The notes below the pieces were generated by a model. The model ran no database searches. It saw only the letters and a list, made by a program, of their open reading frames with translations, and was not told where the DNA came from. Made by a program: the position numbers and the translations under genes. Shown here in pieces: positions 22,453 to 29,224 of a stretch of DNA of 44,487 nucleotides; positions within the stretch are counted from its first letter, which is position 1; each line of letters opens with the position of its first letter. Source of the DNA: an uncultured Phycisphaerales bacterium (lineage in GTDB: Bacteria; Planctomycetota; Phycisphaerae; Sedimentisphaerales; Anaerobacaceae); the NCBI GenBank assembly GCA_937927975.1, contig CALEZT010000234.1:1-44487 (forward strand), written 5' to 3'.

Positions 22453-23839
22453 GGCGGGGGACGTGACAAGCCAGGGACGCGATCGAGCGGTGCACGCGGG
22501 CGCAGGCGATGAACAGCCCTGGCCGTGGTCGAAGCTGCCATTTGCGTTGCGCGGGCTGCGACGCAGGAACTATCGGCTGTTCTTCGGCGGCCAGTTCATC
22601 TCCCTGATCGGCACCTGGATGCAGGCGGTGGCTCAATCCTGGCTCGTCTATCGATTGACGAACTCAGCGGCGATGCTGGGGTTCGTCGGGTTCGCCGGCC
22701 AGATCCCGGTCTTCCTGCTGGCCTCGGTCGGCGGCTCGACGGCCGACCGCTACAATCGCCATCGCATCCTGCTGGCCACGCAGACGACCGCCATGCTCCT
22801 GGCCTTCATCCTGGCGGCGTTGACTCTCACCGGTCGCGTGCAGGTCTGGCACATCTTCATCCTGGCCTCCTCACTCGGTTTGGTCAACGCCTTCGACGTC
22901 CCCACCCGCCAGGCGTTTGCGGTGGATATGGTCGGGCGGAACGACCTGATCAACGCCATCGCGCTGAACTCGTCGATGATCAACGGCGCTCGCATGGTGG
23001 GTCCTGCGATCGCCGGTCTTCTGGTCGCCAGTGTGGGCGAGGGCTGGTGCTTTCTGCTCAACGCGATCAGCTACCTGGCGGTGATTGCAGGACTGCTGAT
23101 GATGACTGTGGATGCGCAGGTCCGCGTGCCTCTGCCTGGTTCTGCGCTGGCAAGCATTCTCGAAGGTTTCCGCTACGTCCGGCACAATCGGCCGATTCGT
23201 ACGCTTCTGCTTCTGCTGGGACTCGTCAGTCTGATGGGCATGCCGTACGCGGTGCTCATGCCGATCTTCGCCGACCAGATCCTGCACGGCGGCCCGAAAG
23301 GGCTCGGCCTTCTGATGGGCGCATCGGGTTTCGGGGCCTTGATCGGCGCTGTGACGCTGGCGACGAAGAAGGGCATCCGCGGCCTGGGACGGTGGATCGC
23401 GTTCTCCGCCGCGGGGTTCGGCCTGGGCCTGATCCTGTTCTCGCAATCCCGGTCCTTTCCATTCTCGATGGCGCTGCTGGCGCCGGTCGGGTTCTCGATG
23501 ATGATCGAGATGGCCGCGTCGAACACGCTGATTCAGTCGCTGGTCCGCGACGAGTTTCGTGGCCGCGTGATGGCGTTGTATGCGATGATGTTCATGGGCA
23601 TGGCTCCGTTCGGTTCGCTGCTGGCCGGCGCGCTGGCCCATCGGATCGGCGCGCCGTCGACCGTCATGCTGGGCGGCGCGGTGTGCATGGCGGGGGCTGC
23701 GGTGTTTCGATGGCATCTGCCGGCTCTGCGACTGGAGGCACGGGAGATGATCGTGGCGCTTCAGGTCGCCGCGGGCGATCCGGCGGAGGAAAGCACGGGA
23801 CAGGCGAGCGTCGTCGCGCCGCGAGGGCCCCAGGAATAG
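22433..23839 (+). CDS. MFS transporter (EntS/MFS_3-like exporter)
   Basis: Up to 468 residues; the exact start is uncertain (22433, or GTG codons at 22445 and 22463 in frame). The first ~35 residues are polar. Twelve hydrophobic segments can be counted from about NYRLFFGGQFISLIGTWMQA to the C-terminal third. The GTWMQAVAQSWLVYRLTNS and GSTADRYNRHRILLATQ stretches match the MFS_3/EntS subgroup, whose loop 2-3 motif is G-x-x-x-D-R-x-x-R. The partly polar tail (PAEESTGQASVVAPRGPQE) is cytoplasmic. Members export siderophores and drugs; embedded in this cluster it most plausibly exports the terpenoid product or an intermediate. Overlaps the preceding gene and is followed 9 bp later by the next. 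Confidence 0.88.
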   Translation: MRRAVNEAGDVTSQGRDRAVHAGAGDEQPWPWSKLPFALRGLRRRNYRLFFGGQFISLIGTWMQAVAQSWLVYRLTNSAAMLGFVGFAGQIPVFLLASVGGSTADRYNRHRILLATQTTAMLLAFILAALTLTGRVQVWHIFILASSLGLVNAFDVPTRQAFAVDMVGRNDLINAIALNSSMINGARMVGPAIAGLLVASVGEGWCFLLNAISYLAVIAGLLMMTVDAQVRVPLPGSALASILEGFRYVRHNRPIRTLLLLLGLVSLMGMPYAVLMPIFADQILHGGPKGLGLLMGASGFGALIGAVTLATKKGIRGLGRWIAFSAAGFGLGLILFSQSRSFPFSMALLAPVGFSMMIEMAASNTLIQSLVRDEFRGRVMALYAMMFMGMAPFGSLLAGALAHRIGAPSTVMLGGAVCMAGAAVFRWHLPALRLEAREMIVALQVAAGDPAEESTGQASVVAPRGPQE

Positions 23840-23848
23840 GAGAACGCC

Positions 23849-24730
23849 GTGACCATCAGGCTGGATATGTGCAAGGCCGTGACGAACGCCCGTGAGGCTC
23901 TGGGCGATTCCGCAGAGGCGGTGAAGGGCTTTTTCCGGCGGCAGCTTGCTCCGGATGGCGGCTTCCGGGGCCGGGATGGACGCAGCGATCTCTATTACAC
24001 GGTCTTCGGGCTCGAAGCGTCCCTGATGCTGGGCGTCGACCTGCCTCGCGAACAGGTCGTTGCGTACCTCGGTAGTTTCGGCCAGGGCGAATCGCTCGAT
24101 CTCGTGCATCTGGCGGCCCTGATCCGCTGCCAGGCGAACATGGCCAGTCTGCGGGACCCCGAGGCTCTGGCGCAGCGTCTCACGACGTACAGATCGCGAG
24201 ACGGCGGTTTCAACATGATTCCCCGAGAGGCACAAGGCAGCGCGTACGGCGGGTTTCTCGCGTTGGGCGCGTGGCAGGATCTGGGCATCGAATGCCCCGA
24301 CGTCGAAGCGGTGGCGGAGTCCATCGCCTCGTTGCACAGACCCGAGGGCGGCTATGCAAACGAGGCTTCGATGACCGCAGGCGCGACCCCCGCCACGGCG
24401 GCTGCGATCTGCGTGCTGCACTACCTGAATCGGGCGGTCCCCGAGTCCGCGATCCAGTGGCTCCTGGCCCGCGTCCACCCGCTCGGCGGCTTCACCGCGA
24501 TTGCGTTCGGCGGGGATGCCGGCGTGCCCGATCTGCTTTCCACCGCGACCGCCTTGCACGCCCTCGCTCGGATCGGCGTGCGGCTGGACGACACGAAGGA
24601 CAAGCATCTCGATTATCTGGACAGTCTCTGGAACGTCGAAGGGGGATTTCGAGGCCACTGGGGTGACGACGTTGTGGACTGCGAGTACACGTATTATGGC
24701 CTGCTGGCCCTGGGGACCCTGATGCCATGA
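23849..24730 (+). CDS. Prenyltransferase/squalene-cyclase alpha-alpha-barrel protein
   Basis: 293 residues from GTG 23849 (AGGAG six bases upstream). Repeated GG-x-x-aromatic helical-barrel units are plain: APDGGFRGRDGRSDLYYTVFGL, SRDGGFNMIPREAQGSAYGGF, RPEGGYANEASMTAG, HPLGGFTAIAFGGDAG and NVEGGFRGHWGDDVVDCEYTYYGLLAL. This is the alpha/alpha6 barrel of protein prenyltransferase beta subunits. The usual zinc ligands (D-x-C ... H) are only partly met: the D-x-C equivalent reads PDLLSTATALHAL, whereas a DCEYTYYG occurs at the C-terminus. It may be a barrel without prenyl-transfer function, or a helper or substrate-binding domain for the cyclase encoded next. The stop overlaps the cyclase start by 4 bp (ATGA). 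Confidence 0.82.
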   Translation: MTIRLDMCKAVTNAREALGDSAEAVKGFFRRQLAPDGGFRGRDGRSDLYYTVFGLEASLMLGVDLPREQVVAYLGSFGQGESLDLVHLAALIRCQANMASLRDPEALAQRLTTYRSRDGGFNMIPREAQGSAYGGFLALGAWQDLGIECPDVEAVAESIASLHRPEGGYANEASMTAGATPATAAAICVLHYLNRAVPESAIQWLLARVHPLGGFTAIAFGGDAGVPDLLSTATALHALARIGVRLDDTKDKHLDYLDSLWNVEGGFRGHWGDDVVDCEYTYYGLLALGTLMP

Positions 24731-26562
24731 GCGACAAGGCCCTTGAAGAGACCATCGCCGCATTGCGGGACAGGCTGCTCGCCGCCAGGGGACCGCATGG
24801 GCACTGGGAAGGCCGGCTGTCGAGCAGTGCACTGTCGACGGCCACGGCGGTCTTTGCCCTGGCTGTGGCGGATCGAGCTCGATACCGCACGCTCGTCGAT
24901 CGAGGGCTGCTGTGGCTCTGCGAGAACCAGAACGTCGATGGCGGCTGGGGCGACACCGTGGACAGTCCGAGCAATCTGAGCACGACGATGCTCTGCTACT
25001 CCGCGCTGGCGACTCCCGATGGCCCCTCCGCGTGCTCGCCATGCGTCGAGAAGACCGAGTCGTGGCTGTTGAACAAGGTCGGCTCTCTGAATCCCGACTC
25101 GCTCACGGCTGCTGTGGAAGCGCAGTACGGCAAGGACCGCACGTTCTCGGTGCCCATCCTGACGATGTGCGCCCTGGCGGGCCGATTGGGCGAAGGCCGC
25201 AGGGCATGGAGACGGGTTCGGCCCTTGCCCTTCGAGTTGGCGGTTCTTCCACGGCGATTGTTCAAATGGCTGCGTCTGCCGGTGGTGAGCTACGCGCTGC
25301 CTGCGCTGATCGCGATCGGCCAGGCCCGGTATGCCTATCGCGGGCCGGTCAATCCGCTGGTTTGGGCGATTCGCTATGTCTCTCGACCGAAGGCCCTGCG
25401 TGTGCTTTCGACCCTTCAGCCCGACAATGGCGGTTTCCTTGAAGCCGCGCCGCTGACGTCCTTCGTGGTGATGAGCCTTGCCGCATGCGGATATCGCGAT
25501 CATCCGGTCGTCGCCAAGGGCGTCGAGTTTCTCGTGAATTCGATCCGCGAAGATGGAAGCTGGCCTATCGACACGAACCTCGCCACCTGGGGCACGACGC
25601 TGTCGATCAGCGCCCTGGCGAGCGCGGGCTTGGAGGAATCCCTGTCGTCCGCCGAGCGGCAACGACTCACAGCTTGGCTGCTGTCGTGCCAGCATCGCCG
25701 GATCCACCCCTATACGCAGGCGGCGCCTGGCGGCTGGGCCTGGACGGACCTGCCCGGCGCGGTCCCCGACGCGGACGACACCGCCGGGACGCTCGTCGCT
25801 CTGCACGAGTTGTCGCAGGCAGATCCCATGAGTCCCATAGGTCCCATCGGTCTTGTCTCCTTCGTTTCGAACGGCATCGAATGGCTCCTCGGCCTGCAGA
25901 ACTCCGACGGTGGAATTCCGACTTTCTGTCGGGGTTGGACGAAACTGCCGTTCGACAAGAGCGCCGCGGATATCACCGCCCACGCGGTCGCCGCGATGGG
26001 GCTCTGGCTTGCTTCGTTGCCCGAGCCGCTCAAGGGCCGGACGGAGAAGGCCCTGCGCAAGGCCCTCGTCTATCTGGAAGCGACCCAGCGGCCCGACGGC
26101 TCCTGGATTCCATTGTGGTTCGGGAACCAGGCCGCTGTGGATCGGGAGAATCCAACGTACGGGACGAGTCGGGCGATCAGGCATCTGGCGAGATGCGTGT
26201 CGGAGATCGGACCTATGGGACCCATAGGACCCATGTGCGAACGCGGCGTTCGATGGCTGCTTTCGGCACAGAACGTCGACGGCGGATGGGGCGGAGCCGC
26301 CTCCGTCGCTTCTTCGATCGAAGAAACCGCACTGGCGGTTGAGGCGCTGGCTACAGCCGGCGGCGATCCTTCGACCGCCCGAGCCGTCCGGCGGGGAGCC
26401 GACTGGCTCATCGCCCACACTCATCACGGGACCTACCTTCCGGCTTCGCCCATCGGCCTGTATTTCGCCAGTCTCTGGTACTCCGAAAACCTGTATCCGA
26501 TAATCTTCGCCCTGGCGGCCTTGTCCAGGGCCTCCCGAATGCCCGCCTGCGTGTGCGGCTAG
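24727..26562 (+). CDS. Class II terpene cyclase (squalene-hopene cyclase-like)
   Basis: 611 residues, a little shorter than squalene-hopene cyclases (~630-720). HWEGRLSSSALSTATA near the N-terminus matches the family's opening; QW-type repeats include ENQNVDGGWGDTV, LQPDNGGFLEA, QNSDGGIPTF, QRPDGSWIPLWFG and AQNVDGGWGGA. The catalytic acid motif D348-A-D350-D351-T sits in GAVPDADDTAGTLVAL, so protonation-initiated cyclisation is expected. LWYSENLYPIIFAL near the end matches the family C-terminus. Two loops contain in-frame repeat-derived text (DPMSPIGPIGL at ~365-375 and GPMGPIGPM at ~495-503). The substrate could be squalene or another linear terpenoid, perhaps the product of the DUF116-fused synthase. 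The stop codon lies in the arm of the 156-bp palindromic element. Confidence 0.87.
   Translation: MSDKALEETIAALRDRLLAARGPHGHWEGRLSSSALSTATAVFALAVADRARYRTLVDRGLLWLCENQNVDGGWGDTVDSPSNLSTTMLCYSALATPDGPSACSPCVEKTESWLLNKVGSLNPDSLTAAVEAQYGKDRTFSVPILTMCALAGRLGEGRRAWRRVRPLPFELAVLPRRLFKWLRLPVVSYALPALIAIGQARYAYRGPVNPLVWAIRYVSRPKALRVLSTLQPDNGGFLEAAPLTSFVVMSLAACGYRDHPVVAKGVEFLVNSIREDGSWPIDTNLATWGTTLSISALASAGLEESLSSAERQRLTAWLLSCQHRRIHPYTQAAPGGWAWTDLPGAVPDADDTAGTLVALHELSQADPMSPIGPIGLVSFVSNGIEWLLGLQNSDGGIPTFCRGWTKLPFDKSAADITAHAVAAMGLWLASLPEPLKGRTEKALRKALVYLEATQRPDGSWIPLWFGNQAAVDRENPTYGTSRAIRHLARCVSEIGPMGPIGPMCERGVRWLLSAQNVDGGWGGAASVASSIEETALAVEALATAGGDPSTARAVRRGADWLIAHTHHGTYLPASPIGLYFASLWYSENLYPIIFALAALSRASRMPACVCG
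25821..25853 (+). repeat. In-frame 'cccataggtcccat' repeat in cyclase gene, copy 1
   Basis: Built from 9-bp units gatcccatg / agtcccata / ggtcccatc / ggtct, translated DPMSPIGPIGL in a loop after the DADDT region. Low complexity and out of character with the surrounding protein. Confidence 0.72.
26206..26236 (+). repeat. In-frame 'ggacccatagg' repeat in cyclase gene, copy 2
   Basis: atcggacct / atgggaccc / ataggaccc / atgtg, translated GPMGPIGPM. Shares the 9-bp unit with 25821-25853 and with 4908-4936, and all three are in the same reading frame relative to their genes. Confidence 0.75.
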
Positions 26563-26714
26563 ATTTCGCGGGGGCATCATGAGCCTTTGTCATGCTGAGC
26601 GCAGCGAAGCATCCGGCCTTCGGATGCAACGAACATACGCCCGCATTCTGTGCCCAGATCCTTCGCTGCGCTCAGGATGACACAGTGGGTGCCCCCACGC
26701 CCCGTGAAATCTAG
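26559..26714. mobile_element. 156-bp MITE-like palindromic element
   Basis: Terminal inverted repeats ctagatttcgcgggg (26559-26573) and its near-perfect reverse complement (to 26714; 14 of 15 positions) enclose a second pair: gtcatgctgagcgcagcg... at 26589-26613 and its complement at 26657-26681 (23 of 25). No coding capacity. The whole unit can fold into one long hairpin. From memory, 'ccttcgctgcgctcaggatgac' type sequence is dispersed in many bacterial genomes. It begins on the TAG stop of the cyclase gene. Confidence 0.75.
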
Positions 26715-26764
26715 TCGCGCGCCCACATGCTGCCGCTGAGGAATCCGGCGAACCTTCCGATCTG

Positions 26765-26793
26765 TTGACCGTATAGTTGTTAGTAGCAACTAA
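26765..26793 (+). promoter_or_regulatory. Probable promoter of the second MarR gene
   Basis: TTGACC (26765-26770), 17-bp spacer, then a weak aactaa (26788-26793), 24 bp before the start codon. A near-perfect palindrome fills the spacer and -10 region, the usual layout for MarR autoregulation. Confidence 0.55.
26774..26792. promoter_or_regulatory. Palindromic operator of second MarR gene
   Basis: tagttgttagtagcaacta is a 19-bp palindrome with one mismatched pair around a central g. Its tagtt...aacta ends resemble the operator at 13430-13447, so the two MarR proteins may bind related sites. Confidence 0.7.
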
Positions 26794-26816
26794 TTCGGGC
26801 GTCAGGCAGAGGTGTT

Positions 26817-27227
26817 ATGAGCAGGCAGCTTTTCGAGTTGATTCTGGCGGTCCGGCGCAAGTGCCAGGGCAACGAGGGACGGATCCAACGGGAACTGGGT
26901 CTGTCCCCGGCCGAGTTCAACGCCCTGATTGTCATGGCCGACGGCGGAGAGATCACAGGCTGCGAGTTCGCCGAGCGGATGGCGCTGTCGCTCTCGCGGG
27001 CCAGTCGAGTGCTGAGCAAACTGGTGGCCGACGGCTATCTGAAGATGCGTTCGAGTCCGCAGGATCGCCGGACGATCCTGGCCTCGCTCACGCCCAAAGG
27101 CAAAAGGACCAGGCAGCGGATGTTCGAGCACATGGAGGTCTGTGAGAGCCGGATCTGTCGCGGCCTGGATCGAGAGAAGCTGATGCAGGTGCGTAACGCC
27201 CTGGAACTGCTGGAGACAGCTTTGTGA
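26817..27227 (+). CDS. MarR-family transcriptional regulator
   Basis: 136 residues from ATG 26817 with AGAGG a few bases upstream. The N-terminal helix (LFELILAVRRKCQGNEGRI) is followed by QRELGLSPAEFNALIVMADG and the recognition-helix region EFAERMALSLSRASRVLSKLVADGYL, then the wing SSPQDRRTILASLTPKGKR, which carries the DRR hallmark of MarR. The C-terminal helices (ICRGLDREKLMQVRNALELLETAL) complete the dimer arm. A palindrome overlaps its promoter, and the thioredoxin-fusion gene lies 40 bp downstream in the same direction, so a redox- or ligand-responsive two-gene operon is likely. It is not closely similar to the MarR protein encoded at 12980. Confidence 0.88.
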   Translation: MSRQLFELILAVRRKCQGNEGRIQRELGLSPAEFNALIVMADGGEITGCEFAERMALSLSRASRVLSKLVADGYLKMRSSPQDRRTILASLTPKGKRTRQRMFEHMEVCESRICRGLDREKLMQVRNALELLETAL

Positions 27228-27267
27228 ACGCTGACATCCTGACAACTGAGAATACGGAGAATCGACT

Positions 27268-27807
27268 ATGCAGCGAGTGATGTTCATTCAGTTGGCTGTG
27301 GGTTTGGTGATCGGCGGCGGTATCGGAGCGGCGATGGGCTACTTCGGAAAGTGCACCACAGGAGCCTGTCCTCTCACCGCCAATCCCTTGCGAGGGGGCT
27401 TGATCGGAGCGGTTATCGGGGGGCTTCTTGCCTTCTCCATGGTTTCGCCTCGCGTGACCGCGCAGATGAATGAGAAGGGAGAGCTCCAGATCCGCTCGTC
27501 CGAAGACTTCGAGGCGAGGGTCCTGGGAGCGAAGCAGCCTGTCCTCGTGGACTTCTACTCGAGCACATGTGGGCCGTGCCGAATGCTGGCGCCAACCATC
27601 GAGAACCTGGCCGAACAGTATGAGGGCCGTGCGGCAGTGTACAAGGTGAACGTGGAAACCCTGCCGGAGGTGGCGCGTCGGTATGGGATTCAAGGCGTGC
27701 CTTCGGTGCTGTTCTTTCAGGACGGCAAAGAGGTCAATCGTCTGGTCGGTCTGCGTCCGCAGGACGCGTATTCCGTCGTGCTCGATCGGCTGCTGAACTC
27801 GGTTTAG
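27268..27807 (+). CDS. Membrane-anchored DUF6132-thioredoxin fusion
   Basis: 179 residues; GGAG eight bases before ATG 27268. Residues ~1-65 hold two glycine-zipper membrane helices (IQLAVGLVIGGGIGAAMGYF and GGLIGAVIGGLLAFSMVS) with the CTTGACPLTANP signature of DUF6132 between them. Residues ~72-179 are a thioredoxin domain with VLVDFYSSTCGPCRMLAP (C101-G-P-C104), the cis-Pro loop GVPSVLFFQDGKEV and the usual length. The CTTGACPLT cysteines could form a membrane disulfide relay with the thioredoxin. The topology (which side the domain faces) is not decided by sequence; a Lys/Arg-poor N-terminus is ambiguous. Probably co-transcribed with the MarR gene. Its stop is only 14 bp from the stop of the convergent aminopeptidase gene. 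Confidence 0.88.
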   Translation: MQRVMFIQLAVGLVIGGGIGAAMGYFGKCTTGACPLTANPLRGGLIGAVIGGLLAFSMVSPRVTAQMNEKGELQIRSSEDFEARVLGAKQPVLVDFYSSTCGPCRMLAPTIENLAEQYEGRAAVYKVNVETLPEVARRYGIQGVPSVLFFQDGKEVNRLVGLRPQDAYSVVLDRLLNSV

Positions 27808-27821
27808 CAGCGTGAGGTTCG

Positions 27822-29219
27822 CTACGCCGAGGCCAGGGCCTCGACTTCCTCGATGGTTCTGGGAATGTGTGGGCCGAGGAGGCGGTTTGTGTCCTTCGTA
27901 ATCAGGATGCAGTCCTCGATCCGCACGCCGTTGGAATGCCGCCAGGCTTCGAGCCGGTCGTAGTCGATGAACGCCTCGCAGGTGCGTTCGGTTCTCCAGC
28001 GGTCGATCATGTGGGGGATGAAGTAGATGCCAGGTTCGACCGTGACCGCGTAGCCCGGCTCGACCGCCTTGGCCAGTCGCAGCGACCGCCACCCGAAGGC
28101 GGGATTGCGTTGGATCGTGTCGGTGTAGCCCACGTAGTCTTCGCCCAGGGCGTCCATATCGTGCACATCCAGGCCGATCATATGACCGAGCCCGCAGGGG
28201 AAGAACAGCGTGTGCCCCCCGGCCGCCACCGCCTCCTGCGGATCGCCCTTCGCGACGCCCAGTTCCTTGAGACCTTCCATCAGCGTCACCGCCGCGAGCC
28301 GATGGACCTCGCGCCACTCGACGCCCGGCTTGGCCGCAGCGATAGCCCGTTCCTGAGCGGTCTGCACGATGGCGTAGATCTCCCTCTGTCTTGCGGAGAA
28401 TCGGCCCGAGACGGGGATCGTTCGCGTGATGTCGCCTGCGTAGTGCAGAGGCGACTCGGCGCCCGAGTCGTGGACGACGATGTCGCCTGCCTTCAGGGTG
28501 TTCTCGTAGCACGGATTGTGCAGGATTTCGCCGTGCCTGGAGAAGATGGTGGGGAAGGACGGTCGCACGCCGTGAGACATGGCGACCGCGTCGATCGCGG
28601 CGGCGATTTCCCGCTCGACTGCGCCGGGGCGGGTCAGTCGCATGGCCGTGGTGTGCATTTCGTGACAGATCGCCAGGGCCGCCTCGATCTGCTCGATCTC
28701 CTCGGACGACTTGACAGACCTCTGCTGGACGACCGCGCGGATGAGAGGCTCGGAGATGTACTTGTGCAGAACGCCCGGCGCGATGCCGAGCCATCGCCAG
28801 ATCTTGAGCACGTTCTCCGGCCGGTCCTGGGGCAGCAGGTGCACGGTTCGGTCCTGTCGCACCGCCTGACTGAGGATTTCCTCCAGTTTCTCCGGCGGCG
28901 CGGTGCGCGTGACGCCGACCTGCGAACAGCGGTCCTGCAGCAGAGGCAAAGGTCCGGTCCACACGATCTCCTCGACATTCGAATTGCGGCCGAAAACGTA
29001 TTCGGTCCCCTCGTCCACGTCGATGATTGCAGCCAGGCCCGGCAGGTCGAGCCCGAAGAAGTACAGGAACGTGCTGTCCTGGCGGAACGGGTACGCGTTG
29101 CCTGCGAAATTCATCGGCGACTCGTCGTTGCCCGGCAGCAGGATCAAGCCGGACTGAATCTGGGCCCTGAGTCGATTTCTTCTCTCGATGTAGATGTCTG
29201 TGGCGAACATGGCAGGCAT
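27822..29219 (-). CDS. M24-family Xaa-Pro aminopeptidase-like protein
   Basis: 465 residues from ATG 29219; a second ATG at 29210 is possible and neither has a good ribosome site, which fits translational coupling, since the symporter gene stops only 5 bp upstream. The N-terminal creatinase/AMP_N domain (~1-150, IQSGLILLPGNDESPMNFAG, RQDSTFLYFFG) is followed by the pita-bread catalytic domain with the five dinuclear metal ligands: Asp in VVHDSGAES and Asp in HYAGDITRTI, His in GLGHMIGLDVHD, Glu in VTVEPGIYF, and Glu in GVRIEDCILIT. It should remove N-terminal residues preceding proline. With the M2 dipeptidase and sodium symporter of the same operon it forms a peptide-scavenging unit. Confidence 0.92.
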   Translation of the reverse strand: MPAMFATDIYIERRNRLRAQIQSGLILLPGNDESPMNFAGNAYPFRQDSTFLYFFGLDLPGLAAIIDVDEGTEYVFGRNSNVEEIVWTGPLPLLQDRCSQVGVTRTAPPEKLEEILSQAVRQDRTVHLLPQDRPENVLKIWRWLGIAPGVLHKYISEPLIRAVVQQRSVKSSEEIEQIEAALAICHEMHTTAMRLTRPGAVEREIAAAIDAVAMSHGVRPSFPTIFSRHGEILHNPCYENTLKAGDIVVHDSGAESPLHYAGDITRTIPVSGRFSARQREIYAIVQTAQERAIAAAKPGVEWREVHRLAAVTLMEGLKELGVAKGDPQEAVAAGGHTLFFPCGLGHMIGLDVHDMDALGEDYVGYTDTIQRNPAFGWRSLRLAKAVEPGYAVTVEPGIYFIPHMIDRWRTERTCEAFIDYDRLEAWRHSNGVRIEDCILITKDTNRLLGPHIPRTIEEVEALASA

Positions 29220-29224
29220 AGGAA

